The notes beneath the pieces are model-generated. The model was not told the DNA's origin. It worked only from the letters and a program-made list of their open reading frames with translations, and made no database searches. A stretch of 64,000 nucleotides of DNA. Source: Lineus longissimus. Its lineage: Eukaryota; Nemertea; Pilidiophora; Heteronemertea; Lineidae. The stretch lies in the NCBI RefSeq assembly GCF_910592395.1, contig NC_088314.1:1798001-1862000 (forward strand), written 5' to 3'. The position numbers were made by a program, and so were the translations under genes. Shown in pieces: positions 28,101-37,363 of this stretch; positions within the stretch are counted from its first letter, which is position 1; every line of letters begins with the position of its first letter.

Positions 28101-30272
28101 GCAATTTGGTTCAGCTCCGTGCGTGATGATTCAAAAATAGCAGTGATTATCTTCCTGAGTTGTCGCACATTCGGTCCCAGCGCGACAGTTCTCAACTTGG
28201 GGATTCCGACGTGCAAGTTAGGTGAGGACCATGTGCGGCAATTTGACAGAAAGATGAACGACTTTATAGTGAGTTCACATTTAATGATAATTATCCGTTC
28301 TCTGTCGACATGCAATGAGGACATATTACCATGACTACTCTTCCGCAGGTTATAACACGCCATTTGGTAGGGCAGAAGACCAGCAACATGACCTTTTTGC
28401 TCATCAACACCCAAGATACGTGTACGCCAATTATTACCTGGCCATTGGCTATTAGCAAGAACATGTTTAGAAACACGCTTGGCAACATTACTATTGGAAA
28501 ATGGCCATGTCAGTTCTGTGTTCTATGTATACATGACGAGTTGTATCGGTGTGGTGACAATCAATATCACAAACAGTTGTTTTTCCCTTGAGAGCATCTG
28601 ATGAAAAGTGAAAACAATGTTGTTGATTTCATGCAGCAGGTCACGGAACACATTAGAACACAAAAACTAATGTATCGTTAAGCGGCCAGCAAGGCACTTT
28701 TATCCCAACCCATCATTACCGAGGATCACTGGGTGGGGTACCCTTCAAACCCCAAAACAACACATAAATACCGAGTTATACATGTTCCCCTTCGAATTTG
28801 CAGATCCCGGTGTTTTGTGATCAAGATCAGCACTAATTCAATTGGTTACTATAGATCTCCTCAATGCAATCAATTTGATGTTGCTGTCGAGTCATGCCAA
28901 GTAATATAACAGGACATCAGATACATGTATCATAGGTCAAAGGTCAATATTGTGTGTATGATGACAAGTCAATAAAGGGTCAGATGAAGTTCAGAGTTGC
29001 GAATTCATACACAGTGTAGCTCATGTAAGTCATGAGGGCTCCAACTCAGGAGTCTCATTCTCTTTTTTTTCTGTACAATTTGACAATTTTGCATTAATAC
29101 GTTACAGGACAAATAGGTCACCCTACAAAAGTAGGTCGACCTGACTCTGTGATTCTGACAGAAGGATGTTCAAGGGATTCATTACATTTAGGATCAGCAA
29201 ATGGCAGGCACAGCCACGAAAAACAGTTCAATTGAGCTTCAATCATACTATAAAGCTGGCATGACAATCAGTGAGCAAGACCATATACATGTATACATAT
29301 TCTCATTTGACAAAAACAATTGTTATACAAATTCTTGCGTTTATCAATCAATCAAACTTTTTTTTACCTTGCCACTCTAACCAGATGTTGATTGGCACTG
29401 CCATAATTGATTACTATGAGTATGAAGTAGGCCAAGAATATGCGCAATACACGTAGGCCTACTTTACAACACACAACCCTGCATGGCATCACAAATTGCT
29501 GTACATTTACATGTAAGTCAAAGAAACACTCTTATAAGTCAACACTGAAGGAAACTTTCTGATAAATGTAGGTGCAGGGAATACCTGAAGATCACAACAC
29601 AAGACAGACACTACCATGAAGTCTCCAGCTGAGCGCATCCATCCTTAGTTGAAATGTATGGAAAATTCATACATCATTTCAAAATTCCATTATTTCAAAA
29701 CCTCGAGCGCGCAAACCAGACAGCCCCTACTTCAAATTTGATGCATGATGCTGTGTCCTGTATGCATAATTTAGCCCCAAACCAGGTAGTCAACTGCACA
29801 GCCATGCCATACTTTGACATCTTTTCTATATTACGCTTTCATTCATATGAATTGATATTGATTTCTCACATAGTCGGTCATCACAAATTCAAGCAAATAT
29901 TTTCAAATCAAATATACCAGGAAGGAAAAGTCTGAATTCGATTTGGGAAGATTACGAGGAAAATAAAGAGACTACGCAACAGCGAAGTGAACGACAGGAA
30001 ATTAATACATGACAAATATTTTTATATCACATTGAATGGCAGGCAATATGACGTCAGATGACACATCATATCTAGACACCAGGGTTGGCGATCATACTTA
30101 TTTCGAAACTGGCTTGACTCAAAGAGAACTTACCAGGATTTCCATTTTCACGAACGTCACCATTGGAATTTGTGTCCTCGACCGTCAGATGTTCAGCTAA
30201 TTCCGCAAGTTCTGTAACTCCACGTTTATTCTGGAGAGTCAGAGACAGACGTCGTTTGAACTTTTTAATCAT
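3983..30272 (-). CDS. CDK17: PCTAIRE-class cyclin-dependent kinase (CDK16/17/18 family), N-terminal part only
   Basis: Coding exons in transcript order are 30272-30134, 4923-4793 and 4117-3983. Joined, they are in phase (139, 131 and 135 nt) and give 135 residues. The first exon encodes [18 protein letters not shown], close to the known start of vertebrate CDK17/CDK18. The second carries [19 protein letters not shown] and the third [16 protein letters not shown] followed by an Arg/Ser-rich RRARRSSL; all three are hallmarks of the regulatory N-terminal extension of PCTAIRE kinases. RRLS and RRSS look like basophilic kinase sites. The exon ending at 3983 stops just before the family's kinase domain begins, and no kinase-domain exon was found between 1 and 3982, so the catalytic part should lie left of the window. 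I chose the ATG at 30270-30272 by homology; an in-frame ATG at 30336-30338 would add 22 residues. CDK16, 17 and 18 cannot be separated from this part alone. Known family roles are in neurons, vesicle traffic and spermatogenesis. Confidence 0.88.
4312..4772. repeat. 68-bp tandem repeat (minisatellite), about seven copies, in the CDK intron
   Basis: The core GACCACCAGATGGCCACA recurs at about 4328, 4396, 4464, 4531, 4585, 4653 and 4721. The spacing is 68 bp except for one unit of 54 bp that has lost 14 bp. Copies differ by only a few substitutions, so the array is young or homogenised. Read on the strand of the CDK gene, every unit contains CGAGTAAGTAAC or CAAGTAAGTAAC, a consensus 5' splice donor, and GCTTGTCAG, an acceptor-like string. 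The array stops 20 bp from the real exon donor at 4792. Confidence 0.95.
4793..4923 (-). CDS. CDK17: CDK16/17/18 shared exon (VVHENP...RRFSE)
   Basis: Acceptor TTCCAG before 4923, then 43 codons after a split codon. It carries the [14 protein letters not shown] block known from PCTAIRE kinases, an acidic SDDKDD patch and a basic [11 protein letters not shown] end. The donor GAG|GTGCGT at 4792 is a weaker match to consensus than the GTAAGT copies in the tandem array that begins only 20 bp downstream in the same intron. Confidence 0.88.
4924..8193. other. CDK intron, no supported gene
   Basis: Only short unrelated reading frames on both strands and no recognised family. A weak candidate first exon at 5417-5495 (minus) is discussed under the rejected items. 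Confidence 0.5.
8194..8353 (-). CDS. Candidate alternative first exon of the CDK gene, Lys/Ser-rich 53-residue peptide
   Basis: ATG at 8351-8353 opens 53 stop-free codons plus one base before a GTATGT donor (phase 1). Joining to 4923 makes an Arg codon and continues VVHENPRIG. The peptide starts [20 protein letters not shown] and is Lys/Ser/Thr-rich to its end ([13 protein letters not shown]), suggesting a disordered, phosphorylatable tail. Length without stops, composition and phase all favour a real exon. It is the candidate closest to the shared exons. Confidence 0.55.
8354..11794. other. CDK intron, nothing recognised
   Basis: AT-rich sequence with scattered stop codons in all frames. 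The longest frames (9401-9631 minus, 9620-9874 plus) have no recognisable motifs and no convincing splice context. Confidence 0.5.
11795..11964. mobile_element. 170-bp inverted-repeat element (MITE), CAGTRGAACCTC ends
   Basis: The left end reads CAGTAGAACCTCTCTATTAAG; the reverse complement of the right end reads CAGTGGAACCTCCCTTAGCAG and goes on to CTCTCTATTAAGGACA. Both halves describe the same 'rate of change' style CAG-start terminal repeat typical of hAT-type non-autonomous elements. No clear 8-bp target duplication is visible, so the hAT assignment is tentative. A truncated relative lies at about 38124-38200 in SLC35B4 intron 1. Confidence 0.65.
12831..12942 (-). CDS. Candidate alternative first exon of the CDK gene, basic peptide
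   Basis: Two in-frame ATGs, at 12940-12942 and 12916-12918, open a frame that ends at a GTATGT donor in phase 1, matching the acceptor at 4923. From the second ATG the peptide is [20 protein letters not shown] followed by SLFSDFRSM: Lys/Arg-rich with a basophilic KKRRKS site, like the KFKRRLS motif of the family-conserved exon. The similar composition and matching phase make it a good alternative start that would swap only the extreme N terminus of the kinase. Confidence 0.5.
12943..13937. other. CDK intron, no supported gene
   Basis: No recognised coding or RNA feature; small frames only. A palindromic element begins at its right edge. Confidence 0.45.
13938..14162. mobile_element. 225-bp near-perfect palindromic MITE
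   Basis: Two arms of about 100 bp are inverted copies with few differences. The left arm has CTCTACCAAAACTAGGCGCT, the right arm AGCGCCTAGTTTTGGTAGAG. Between the arms is a loop of about 20 bp. The ends read ATGTCACCCGC and GCGAGTCACAT. No coding capacity. The transcript of either strand would fold into a long hairpin. Confidence 0.85.
14265..14454. mobile_element. 190-bp MITE related to the neighbouring palindrome
   Basis: Terminal inverted repeats of about 32 bp: left TGTGACCCGTTCCAGCAAAA, right end reverse complement TGTGACCCGTTCTAGCAGAA, both continuing CCAGTCGCATGT. Its left internal part (CAGGTTGAGACGGACT ... CTGCCTTTTGTGAAAT) is clearly similar to the arm of the 13938-14162 element, so the two belong to one family. 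Here the right arm is not a full inverted copy. Confidence 0.8.
14455..25825. other. Long CDK intron segment without a supported gene
   Basis: More than 11 kb read on both strands shows only short frames (at most about 120 codons) without family motifs, plus homopolymer C runs at 15739-15749 and 17783-17802. No rRNA, tRNA or transposase similarity was seen. Confidence 0.5.
25826..25901 (-). CDS. Candidate alternative first exon of the CDK gene (exon B')
   Basis: ATG at 25899-25901 opens 25 codons plus one base that run without a stop into a strong GTAAGT donor. The peptide starts [20 protein letters not shown]. The phase (1) is exactly that needed to join the shared exon at 4923, completing a Gly codon. 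It has no similarity that I recognise. It could be an alternative promoter/start of the CDK gene, or a chance reading frame next to a chance donor; only transcript data decide. Confidence 0.4.
25902..30133. other. CDK intron segment, nothing recognised
   Basis: Only short frames on both strands. A 119-codon plus-strand frame at 27015-27374 starts on GTG, has no family similarity that I recognise and no supporting splice sites. Confidence 0.45.
30134..30272 (-). CDS. CDK17: CDK16/17/18 first coding exon A (family-conserved N terminus)
   Basis: Forty-six codons plus one base, ending in a GTAAGT donor (phase 1). The peptide begins [14 protein letters not shown] and continues with an acidic stretch ([15 protein letters not shown]) that matches the SELAEQMTIEE region of vertebrate CDK17. 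It joins to 4923, where the split Gly codon reads into VVHENPRIG. This is the ancestral-type start; the resulting intron is about 25 kb long. Confidence 0.85.
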
Positions 30273-30338
30273 TTTGCAAGCGTCTTTTGAATGCGCCTTG
30301 CAATCGGTCGACACCAGTATGTCCCAAAATGTATCCAA

Positions 30339-33300
30339 AGGTTAGAGGTCAATCATGATGTTACAATGGAGGCACACCTGCAAAGACAAATGAACACACT
30401 TCATCAGATATATTCCAAGTACATGTATTCTTTAAATTTACTTTCAGTCGTAATGTATTTTCAAAACAGACTTTTTCATTCATATTTCATTTATTCGTGA
30501 TATTGACATACGCATATTCATATTTGTAATGCAGTATGGAGACGTTCCAATACGCAGCCAAAGGCCGAAGGTCGGACATACATGTACCAAAAATGATAAC
30601 AAACATTCGATTCAACCCTCTGCCCGAGTGTTGTTAGATTTGGCCGAGAACACAGGAATTCATGGAAACCATTAGGTTTTTTATTTGAAATCACTCAGGT
30701 CATAATAGTCATGATATTTTGATATGTAGATGGCAAACAACTGCACAGCATTATGGTACCGGCACTGTAACCATGGCAAAATTTGCAATAATCAAATTTA
30801 TCATATTTCCTTGCAATAAGCATGGCTTTTGAACTGGATTTGGAATGGATTTCTGTCTACCGTTCACTGTGTAAATTTTACATATTGTGGGAACGAATTG
30901 AAACCATATCTATGTATGCATCTTTATGTTCAAGAAGAGGCCTCCGCCCACTCACATAAAATGCACATGACAGCAGAGGTTACATGCTCCAGCAAGGGAT
31001 CAGTCTCCAAACAGCGCCTAAGGAAAAGTGTCAGTGTTGCTTCTATCGCTACCATGGTAACTAGCCGCAAACATCTGCTGATCAGCCCTTGCTGCATTCA
31101 TCAACCCCCCTCGACTGGTTGTGGGTGGTTTCACATTGTGATGGGAAAAAGCACTCCCATCAGACTTCGTATTGGTAAAACTTTCAATTTACACGGTATT
31201 GATCCTGGGCTTTTTCGTCGACAGCCACGTTAATGCAGATCAGAACAACAAAGCTCAAAGCACCACGTTTGATATTTTGACTCTCTGCCCGAGGGTTAAT
31301 AGCATGAGCACGGATTTTATAATTTGCTTCACATTGAACATGACCTAACCAAGTCTTGTCATTTTGCCAGAGTCATGTATGTTGCAACTGAGACAATCTT
31401 GGATCAAAGAGCAGCCAATGATGTTGTAAAATGACAGATACATGATGTGAGAAGAGCAGCATGCCAGGATCTGACCAGGATTCATAGGCTAGCTATGCAT
31501 TGCCCTTGGGTTCCAAGAACACTGGTCACATCACACTGCCTTTAGTGATTTGGCATTTAGAAAATGATGGCAAACGACAGCCATCCCCGAACTTCCATGG
31601 CAGCTGAGGATGAGGTAGCATTAGCAGAATGTCCACCACCATTCACTCAACCACTCGAGAAGCCATCCAACTTCATTGGCAGCTGACAATGACGATATAT
31701 GATCGATGGATACAATGGACAGGCACAGTAATGAAGAGACTAATGGGCGGGAAAATAAGGATCGGTTAGACTTATTGATATAAAAATAGCCAGCACCTGA
31801 CACCTTGTGGTGTAATCATTATCATGTCACATTGTAGTACATTTGTACATTGTTGGAAACGGTTGGGGAGGGGGTCTGACTAATCTCAAACTTGGAGAAG
31901 GTGTGCTAACTTTCACCATTTTAAAATGTTGTACAGACAACACAATGTCAATACAAACGCCCTATATGCTTGACCTACTTGGTCTCTTACTTTCCTTGTT
32001 GGCAAACAAAGCATGTCCATATGATTCGATACTTTGCCTGGCTAAGATTTCAATGTCTAGGCACCCCTCAATGCAATACTAAAATAATAATTGGAACGAC
32101 CTATATGTCATGTTTGTGAAGCCTGAAGGCCTTCTTTGAACTTGAAGTTTCTTCTGCTAGAAAGTATAGTGGCAAGGCGTGGAATATTCTTGATGATGTT
32201 TAGTTTAGTCTCCGTGTTCACCAAATGTCTAGCACAGTGTATGACACTCAATGTTCAGATAAGGGGCCCTAAGACAATGTTTTAGCCCTTGCTCTTTCCT
32301 CCCTACTGATAAACTGAAAAAAACAATCTCTATAGTCTAACATAAAACAATATCATGATACGTCAAATATCAATAACACGCATATTAGTATTACACTGTG
32401 ACCTCCCCCCCCCCTTAACAAAATGTATAAAGCACACCTATCTCAAGCCAAATGAAATTACCCATGTCAGTTCAAGTCAATGAACTTAGAATAAAAATAA
32501 TCATTTCATCCCCCAACTACTCCATAGCAACCAATGTGAATTTATGAGCTACCCTCCCTCACCAATATAGATGCTGAAATAAATGATGTCACCATGGTAA
32601 CCAACGACAAAGTGACAATCCCACGCAACATGTACGCCATTTACCCAAGTAAAATTGGTGAAACCATCTTCAGATTTTGAATTGGTGAAAATTGGTAGTC
32701 TGCGACGAATCATTCAAAACACATTGTATCATCAAGAATTAATAATGGTCTTTTATTGATTCTTGGTATTGTGAATAGTATGCTCAGCGGATGGCATCAC
32801 TACAAGTACATGTATGCATCAGTAAATTGCTCTTCTTGTCAGCAGTTTGATTTAATTATTCCTTTTACAATTTTTTGGCAGAGTCTTTGAAGTATGGCAT
32901 CATTACAGTGTCCTTCAACGGCTTCTTCGGACTTGCAAAAGGACATCTATTGTCCCCATGTCGTGCGTACCATTGTCAATTACATCATTACATTATTTCC
33001 AGAACAAATTTTGGCAATAATCCGACAATGACAATGTGGCAATACGTCCACTGTCAACACAACACACTTTTCGTTCGGATGCCATCAACGTTTGCCAATG
33101 TCAGTAAGAAGCAAAATGACTTCACTGACAAAATCATCAATCATCAACATGAAGAGGATGTTGCGATGGTGTTGTTGGCATTGCTGCACTATTTTGAGTA
33201 TGGACTAGAAGACCTCACACCAGGCAGAGTATCAGTAGAGGAAGCCACTGCTGGCCACAACAAACAAGCAGCAAAAAAAAGATCGCATGGTTGCACACCG

Positions 33301-33968
33301 CATGATCTTTTGTTCGTTGTGCCTAAATTAGGTTTGTTTGGGCCGGTGGTTTCCTCCGCCTGGTGGAAGGGTCTATTTGAGTGACTAGCCCTGTCCACTG
33401 CTGGGTATGACTTCGATAGTACTGTAGTCATTGGGCGGTCACAATGGCGTCATCACCAAACATGAAGGCCAACAGAGTTTTGTCTCTACCTTTGCCTGGT
33501 TATACTACCTTCGTACCTGTACCACTACAGCTGACAGGCCGGAATATGAACAAAGAACAACATCTCATGAACATGACATGCAAAGATGAAGATGCATGGA
33601 ATGATGGATCATGGATGAACAAAACAAACAAAAATAAAAATATGCTGTATTCCAACAGATTCTCTGCACCATAAGTACAAAATGATAAGTCATGGAGACA
33701 TTCAATAGATCAAAACGTCATTGAAGGTGAGTATTTCGATGACATCAGAACTTATTTACACTGATAAATCGCATTTTTTGTGGTTTCACAAGTCGGCAAA
33801 TTGAGAACTTACCAAAATATTTCTTTATCTCTGTTTACCCACAATTCAAAGCGGGCTTATAGCGAACCGCGGTTGTTTCGCTTCCTAACCTTTTCGCCCC
33901 CAATCGTTTCGCACCAAACCGAAGTTGTTTCACTTCCGGGGACTTTTTTGTTGGGATTGAGAAAGTAC
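30339..33968. other. Region upstream of the CDK gene, no supported coding gene
   Basis: Expected to hold the CDK promoter and any 5' untranslated exons, which cannot be located from sequence alone. A 169-codon plus-strand frame (32875-33384) begins on TTG, lacks an early ATG and resembles nothing known; a 134-codon frame at 30829-31233 is likewise unsupported. A run of C lies at 32405-32414. Confidence 0.4.
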
Positions 33969-34810
33969 CCCCGGTATGGCAAGCCAAAGCGGAATTTATT
34001 CAAGACTTTAGAATTACCATTCAAGAAGTTAAATATAAGTTCTAGAAGGAAATATATGTTCAAGACTAAAATATGTTCAACCTTGAATCAAATGTTTTCA
34101 ACCTTGAATAAAATATGTTCAACCTTGAATAAAATATGTCCAACCTTGAACAAAATATATTCAACCTTGAACAAAATATATTCAAGACTCACGTGACCAT
34201 ATTCAAGACGCACGTGACCACAAAATTGATGACGTAGAGCGTAGAATCTGTGGTACTTCCGATGCGTTCTGTTTCACGACAGGCATTGCGCATTTTGAAC
34301 CTATAATTTGCCTGATATGTCTGTGAAACATGTATCGACTCTGACATTCACTCGGCATCCATGTCATGATGTGTAGGATTACAGTACATGTCAGGTGTAG
34401 GCGGCTAGGTACGTGTACAACCATGTGTCAAAACCTCGTGCGAACAATTCGAGCTCCGAAACGCAACACAAGTACCATGGGTTCGGGAAAGTCCGGACGC
34501 GGGTTCGGGAAAGTCCGTAAAGCATCAAAACATGAGCAACTACGTCATCAATTTTTGTGGTCACGTGCGTCTTGAATATGGTCACGTGAGTCTTGAATAT
34601 ATTTTGTTCAAGGTTGAATATGTTTTGTTTAAGGTTGAATATATTTTGTTCAAGTTTGAAAATATTTTGTTCAAGGTTGACAATATTTGATTCAAGGTTG
34701 ACAATATTTGATTCAGGATTGAACATATTTTGGTCTTGAACATATATTTAACTTCTTGAATAGTAATTCCACGGTCTTGAATAAATTCCGCTTTGGCTTG
34801 CCATACCCCG
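33969..34810. mobile_element. 842-bp inverted-repeat element with 8-bp target duplication
   Basis: Two arms of roughly 260 bp are inverted copies: the left contains GGTATGGCAAGCCAAAGCGG, the right CCGCTTTGGCTTGCCATACC. Each arm carries several copies of an about 21-bp unit built on TTCAACCTTGAA(T/C)AAAATA and ends with CACGTGACC motifs around a loop of about 320 bp. The 8-mer GAAAGTAC occurs immediately outside both ends (33961-33968 and 34811-34818), as expected for a target-site duplication of hAT-length. No transposase is encoded, so it is non-autonomous. The TSD size suggests hAT, but the terminal sequence is not the classic one. Confidence 0.85.
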
Positions 34811-34988
34811 GAAAGTACAAGTGTCAAAGTAGATGTGCTTTCCTAGGCTTTTTCTGCAATGCATGAATGTATGGATGTATGATATTCATGTATACGCATG
34901 AAATTCCGGGAAAGTGTGGACCACGTGCGTTTATTTACATCACGTGACCTGCTATCGCGGATTTTGTCGCGGATTGGATATCAATATA

Positions 34989-35280
34989 AGGCCATGGGAA
35001 TGATTAATTCGGTTTACTATCAACCTCCCGCATGGGTTCAGAGTGTACTTCAATTTTTTTCATTATTTTTGAATAATGACATTTTTTCAATGCCTCATGT
35101 TGATGACTGACCCGATTTCCATATACTGGAACTTGCATAATAACATGTTCACCTTGACTGCTTGATGTTCACCAGTAAAATCAGGCTGTAAACTGATACT
35201 GAATAATGAAAAATGAAAAAAGCCTCATTATCTTTTTAAATCTCTCGGACGGTAAACCAGATTAATCACTTTCATGGCCT
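34989..35280 (+). mobile_element. MITE copy 1, AGGCCATGGGAATGATTAAT family
   Basis: Starts AGGCCATGGGAATGATTAAT and ends with the inverse ATTAATCACTTTCATGGCCT; terminal repeats are about 30 bp and continue into GGTTTACC/GGTAAACC. Shares internal blocks such as CAATGCCTCATGTTGATGAC and AAAATCAGGCTGTAAACTGA with copy 2 at 36931-37294. Left flank is TA; the right flank is AA, compatible with a mutated TA duplication. Confidence 0.85.
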
Positions 35281-35301
35281 AAGGGCACTCGGCCTTCCCA
35301 T

Positions 35302-35535
35302 ATGGAAGATCAGTGGCGTAGTGGTTGGAGCACCGGGCTCATAATCAAGAGGTTCTCACGGGAGGTCGTGAGTTCGAATGGCCACCGTGGTGTTTCGTCG
35401 TTGTGTCATTGAGCAAGGCACTTTACCCTACTTGCTTCTCTCCACCCAGAAGTAAATGGGTACCTAACTGGCAGGGATGGCAAACTATGAATGTTTGTCC
35501 GCCCGCTGTATAGCTGCAGCTCGGACCTACGATAT
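35302..35535 (+). mobile_element. tRNA-derived SINE
   Basis: The head has a pol III A box TGGCGTAGTGG (35313-35323) and a B box-like GAGTTCGAATGGC (about 35370-35380), spaced as in a tRNA gene but without a foldable anticodon arm. It is followed by the body AGCAAGGCACTTTACCCTAC and CCACCCAGAAGTAAATGGGT, a block seen in many marine invertebrate SINEs. The 3' end is uncertain; ATGAAA-like simple sequence follows near 35670. It inserted next to MITE copy 1. Confidence 0.75.
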
Positions 35536-36930
35536 TCCCAGAGAGTAGAGCTTGAATCATGAATAGAGGCCAATATCAGGTCTGGTTGTGGCAGCATGTT
35601 ATGGTATGTTGTTGCAGTATCTGCTGTCTCTTCAGGTCTGATGTTCTGATTTTATGCAATCCCTTTATGAAAATGATAGGTATCAATGAAAATGATCATG
35701 TGAAAATGAGACACATTTTTCCTAAGGGTGGAGACAAGGTCCACCCTTTCCTCTAGAACGGACAGAGTACGCATAGTGAAGGGGCATGGCACATCCAGCA
35801 AAGACTCGGTACACTCTCTGGCAACATGGGGAGCTATGAAGGGGAGGACACATCCAGAAGAGATAGGCATATGGTGCACTATACTGTCTCATTGACCGAA
35901 AGTCATTTCTGCGGGTAACAATATAGAGCGACGGTAAAATAAACAGGCCCGTTGTGGTGGAAAACAGAAATGTCCTCGTATTCATTCACTTTCGCTCTGA
36001 TGTCTTGTCTTGTCTACCAGGTGCCGCGATCTGAGCTAAGAGATAGAACTACGCGATTACTTAAAATTAAAAATAATCGGGATGTCTACTTTCAGTCAGG
36101 CCAGGTGTCAACATTGTCTCTGTGGCAGCAAGGCTGTGAACTGTCTTCTCTGTGGTCACGTCCTCAGGTAGACCAGGTTGTAACCTAATTGTCACAATGA
36201 TAGTCAGGCTACAACAAAAAAACTCTCCGATGTTCATGATCAAGACCCCAGCAGCGTTGCCCCCCCCCCTTGATGAGATGCAAACGTAGTGTCCCATTGA
36301 CAGAAGTCATTTCTGAAGGACACGCCGGTACGAGTAAGTGTACACCGCCGCCTGGATGCACTGAAATGACTTCCCTGATCGTGAGTTCCCTATATGTGAG
36401 ATTTCCCAAAATGTGAGGTCCCCGCACTCCAGGTACCTGCTTCTAAAAATTCTCGCGACATTACTCCCATGGGTTGACCTCGCTACATTTCAGCTACGTA
36501 ATTGTCTATATCGCCACCTATTAGTAAGGATGATAACTAGTAGTCCCGGCAAATGTGGAAAATATTGACACTGTTTACTTCTTCGCATATTTTGTACACG
36601 TTGTAGTGAGTTTATTGAGGAGAGTTTCATTTTTGATACTAAAAGATTACTATTCCACTGATAGCTGACAAGTTTACTTGCCAAAGTTTTCAATGTTGAT
36701 GGGGGTCCCAAGTTAGATCAGAAGAAGCTATCATCGATGTGATTAAGTATGTTTTTGGTCTGTTTCGTCACTAGGGGAATTGTAGAACTAGATTTTTCAC
36801 AGTGTTTCCTGAGCTTGACCGTCCTTCAACAAGTCCATGTGGTTTTAATTATTTTAAATTTGTACATGATGTACACATTATGTCATATACTGTAATAACA
36901 TTGTAATTATACTCTGTAGTAATCCACCTA
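35536..36930. other. Intergenic DNA between the CDK gene and SLC35B4
   Basis: No supported gene. It contains a C run at 36260-36269 and unremarkable short frames. Confidence 0.45.
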
Positions 36931-37294
36931 AGGCCATGGGAATTTTAATCCGGTTTACCGTCCACCACCTATGGCCACGGGTTCAGAGCGTACTACAATT
37001 TTTTTTTAATTGTTGCCCTTAGCAAACAATCTTTCCAGTGGTTCATCTGTAGGCCTACCCAAACTGATTGAAAAACACAATAAAAACTTGATGGGGTAGG
37101 GTCTTCACATTTTTTTCAATGCCTCATGTTGATGACTGATCTGTTTTTCATTTACTGGAACTTGTAGAATCACGTGTTGACCAGCAAAATCAGGCTGTAA
37201 ACTGATAATTAATGAATAATGAAAAATGAAAAAAAGCCTCATCATCTTTTTAGATCTCTCGGACGGTAAACCGGATTAATCATTCCCTTGGCCT
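36931..37294 (+). mobile_element. MITE copy 2, just upstream of SLC35B4
   Basis: Same family and orientation as 34989-35280, starting AGGCCATGGGAATTTTAATC and ending GGATTAATCATTCCCTTGGCCT with TA on both sides (36929-36930 and 37295-37296), a mariner-type target duplication. It carries about 100 bp internally (TTGCCCTTAGC...) that copy 1 lacks. Its right end is only 69 bp before the SLC35B4 start codon, so it probably contributes promoter or 5' untranslated sequence. Confidence 0.85.
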
Positions 37295-37363
37295 TACATT
37301 GACTGCCTGGTGTGTGTGGTGCTTTTCTAAATTTCTCTCCAGTTTTCCATCAAGTTCACCAAA

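Noticed and set aside
30829-31233. 134-codon plus-strand frame
   Set aside because: No family similarity, irregular composition and no splice or promoter support.
32875-33384. 169-codon plus-strand reading frame
   Set aside because: Begins on TTG with no early ATG, no recognised domain, low-complexity amino-acid usage and no convincing donor. Likely chance, though it is the longest unexplained frame.
33780-34196. 138-codon frame with STLNKI repeats
   Set aside because: It is the translated 21-bp tandem repeat of the foldback element arm, not a gene.
35313-35380. Possible true tRNA gene
   Set aside because: A and B boxes are present but the arms do not pair as a cloverleaf and a SINE body follows.
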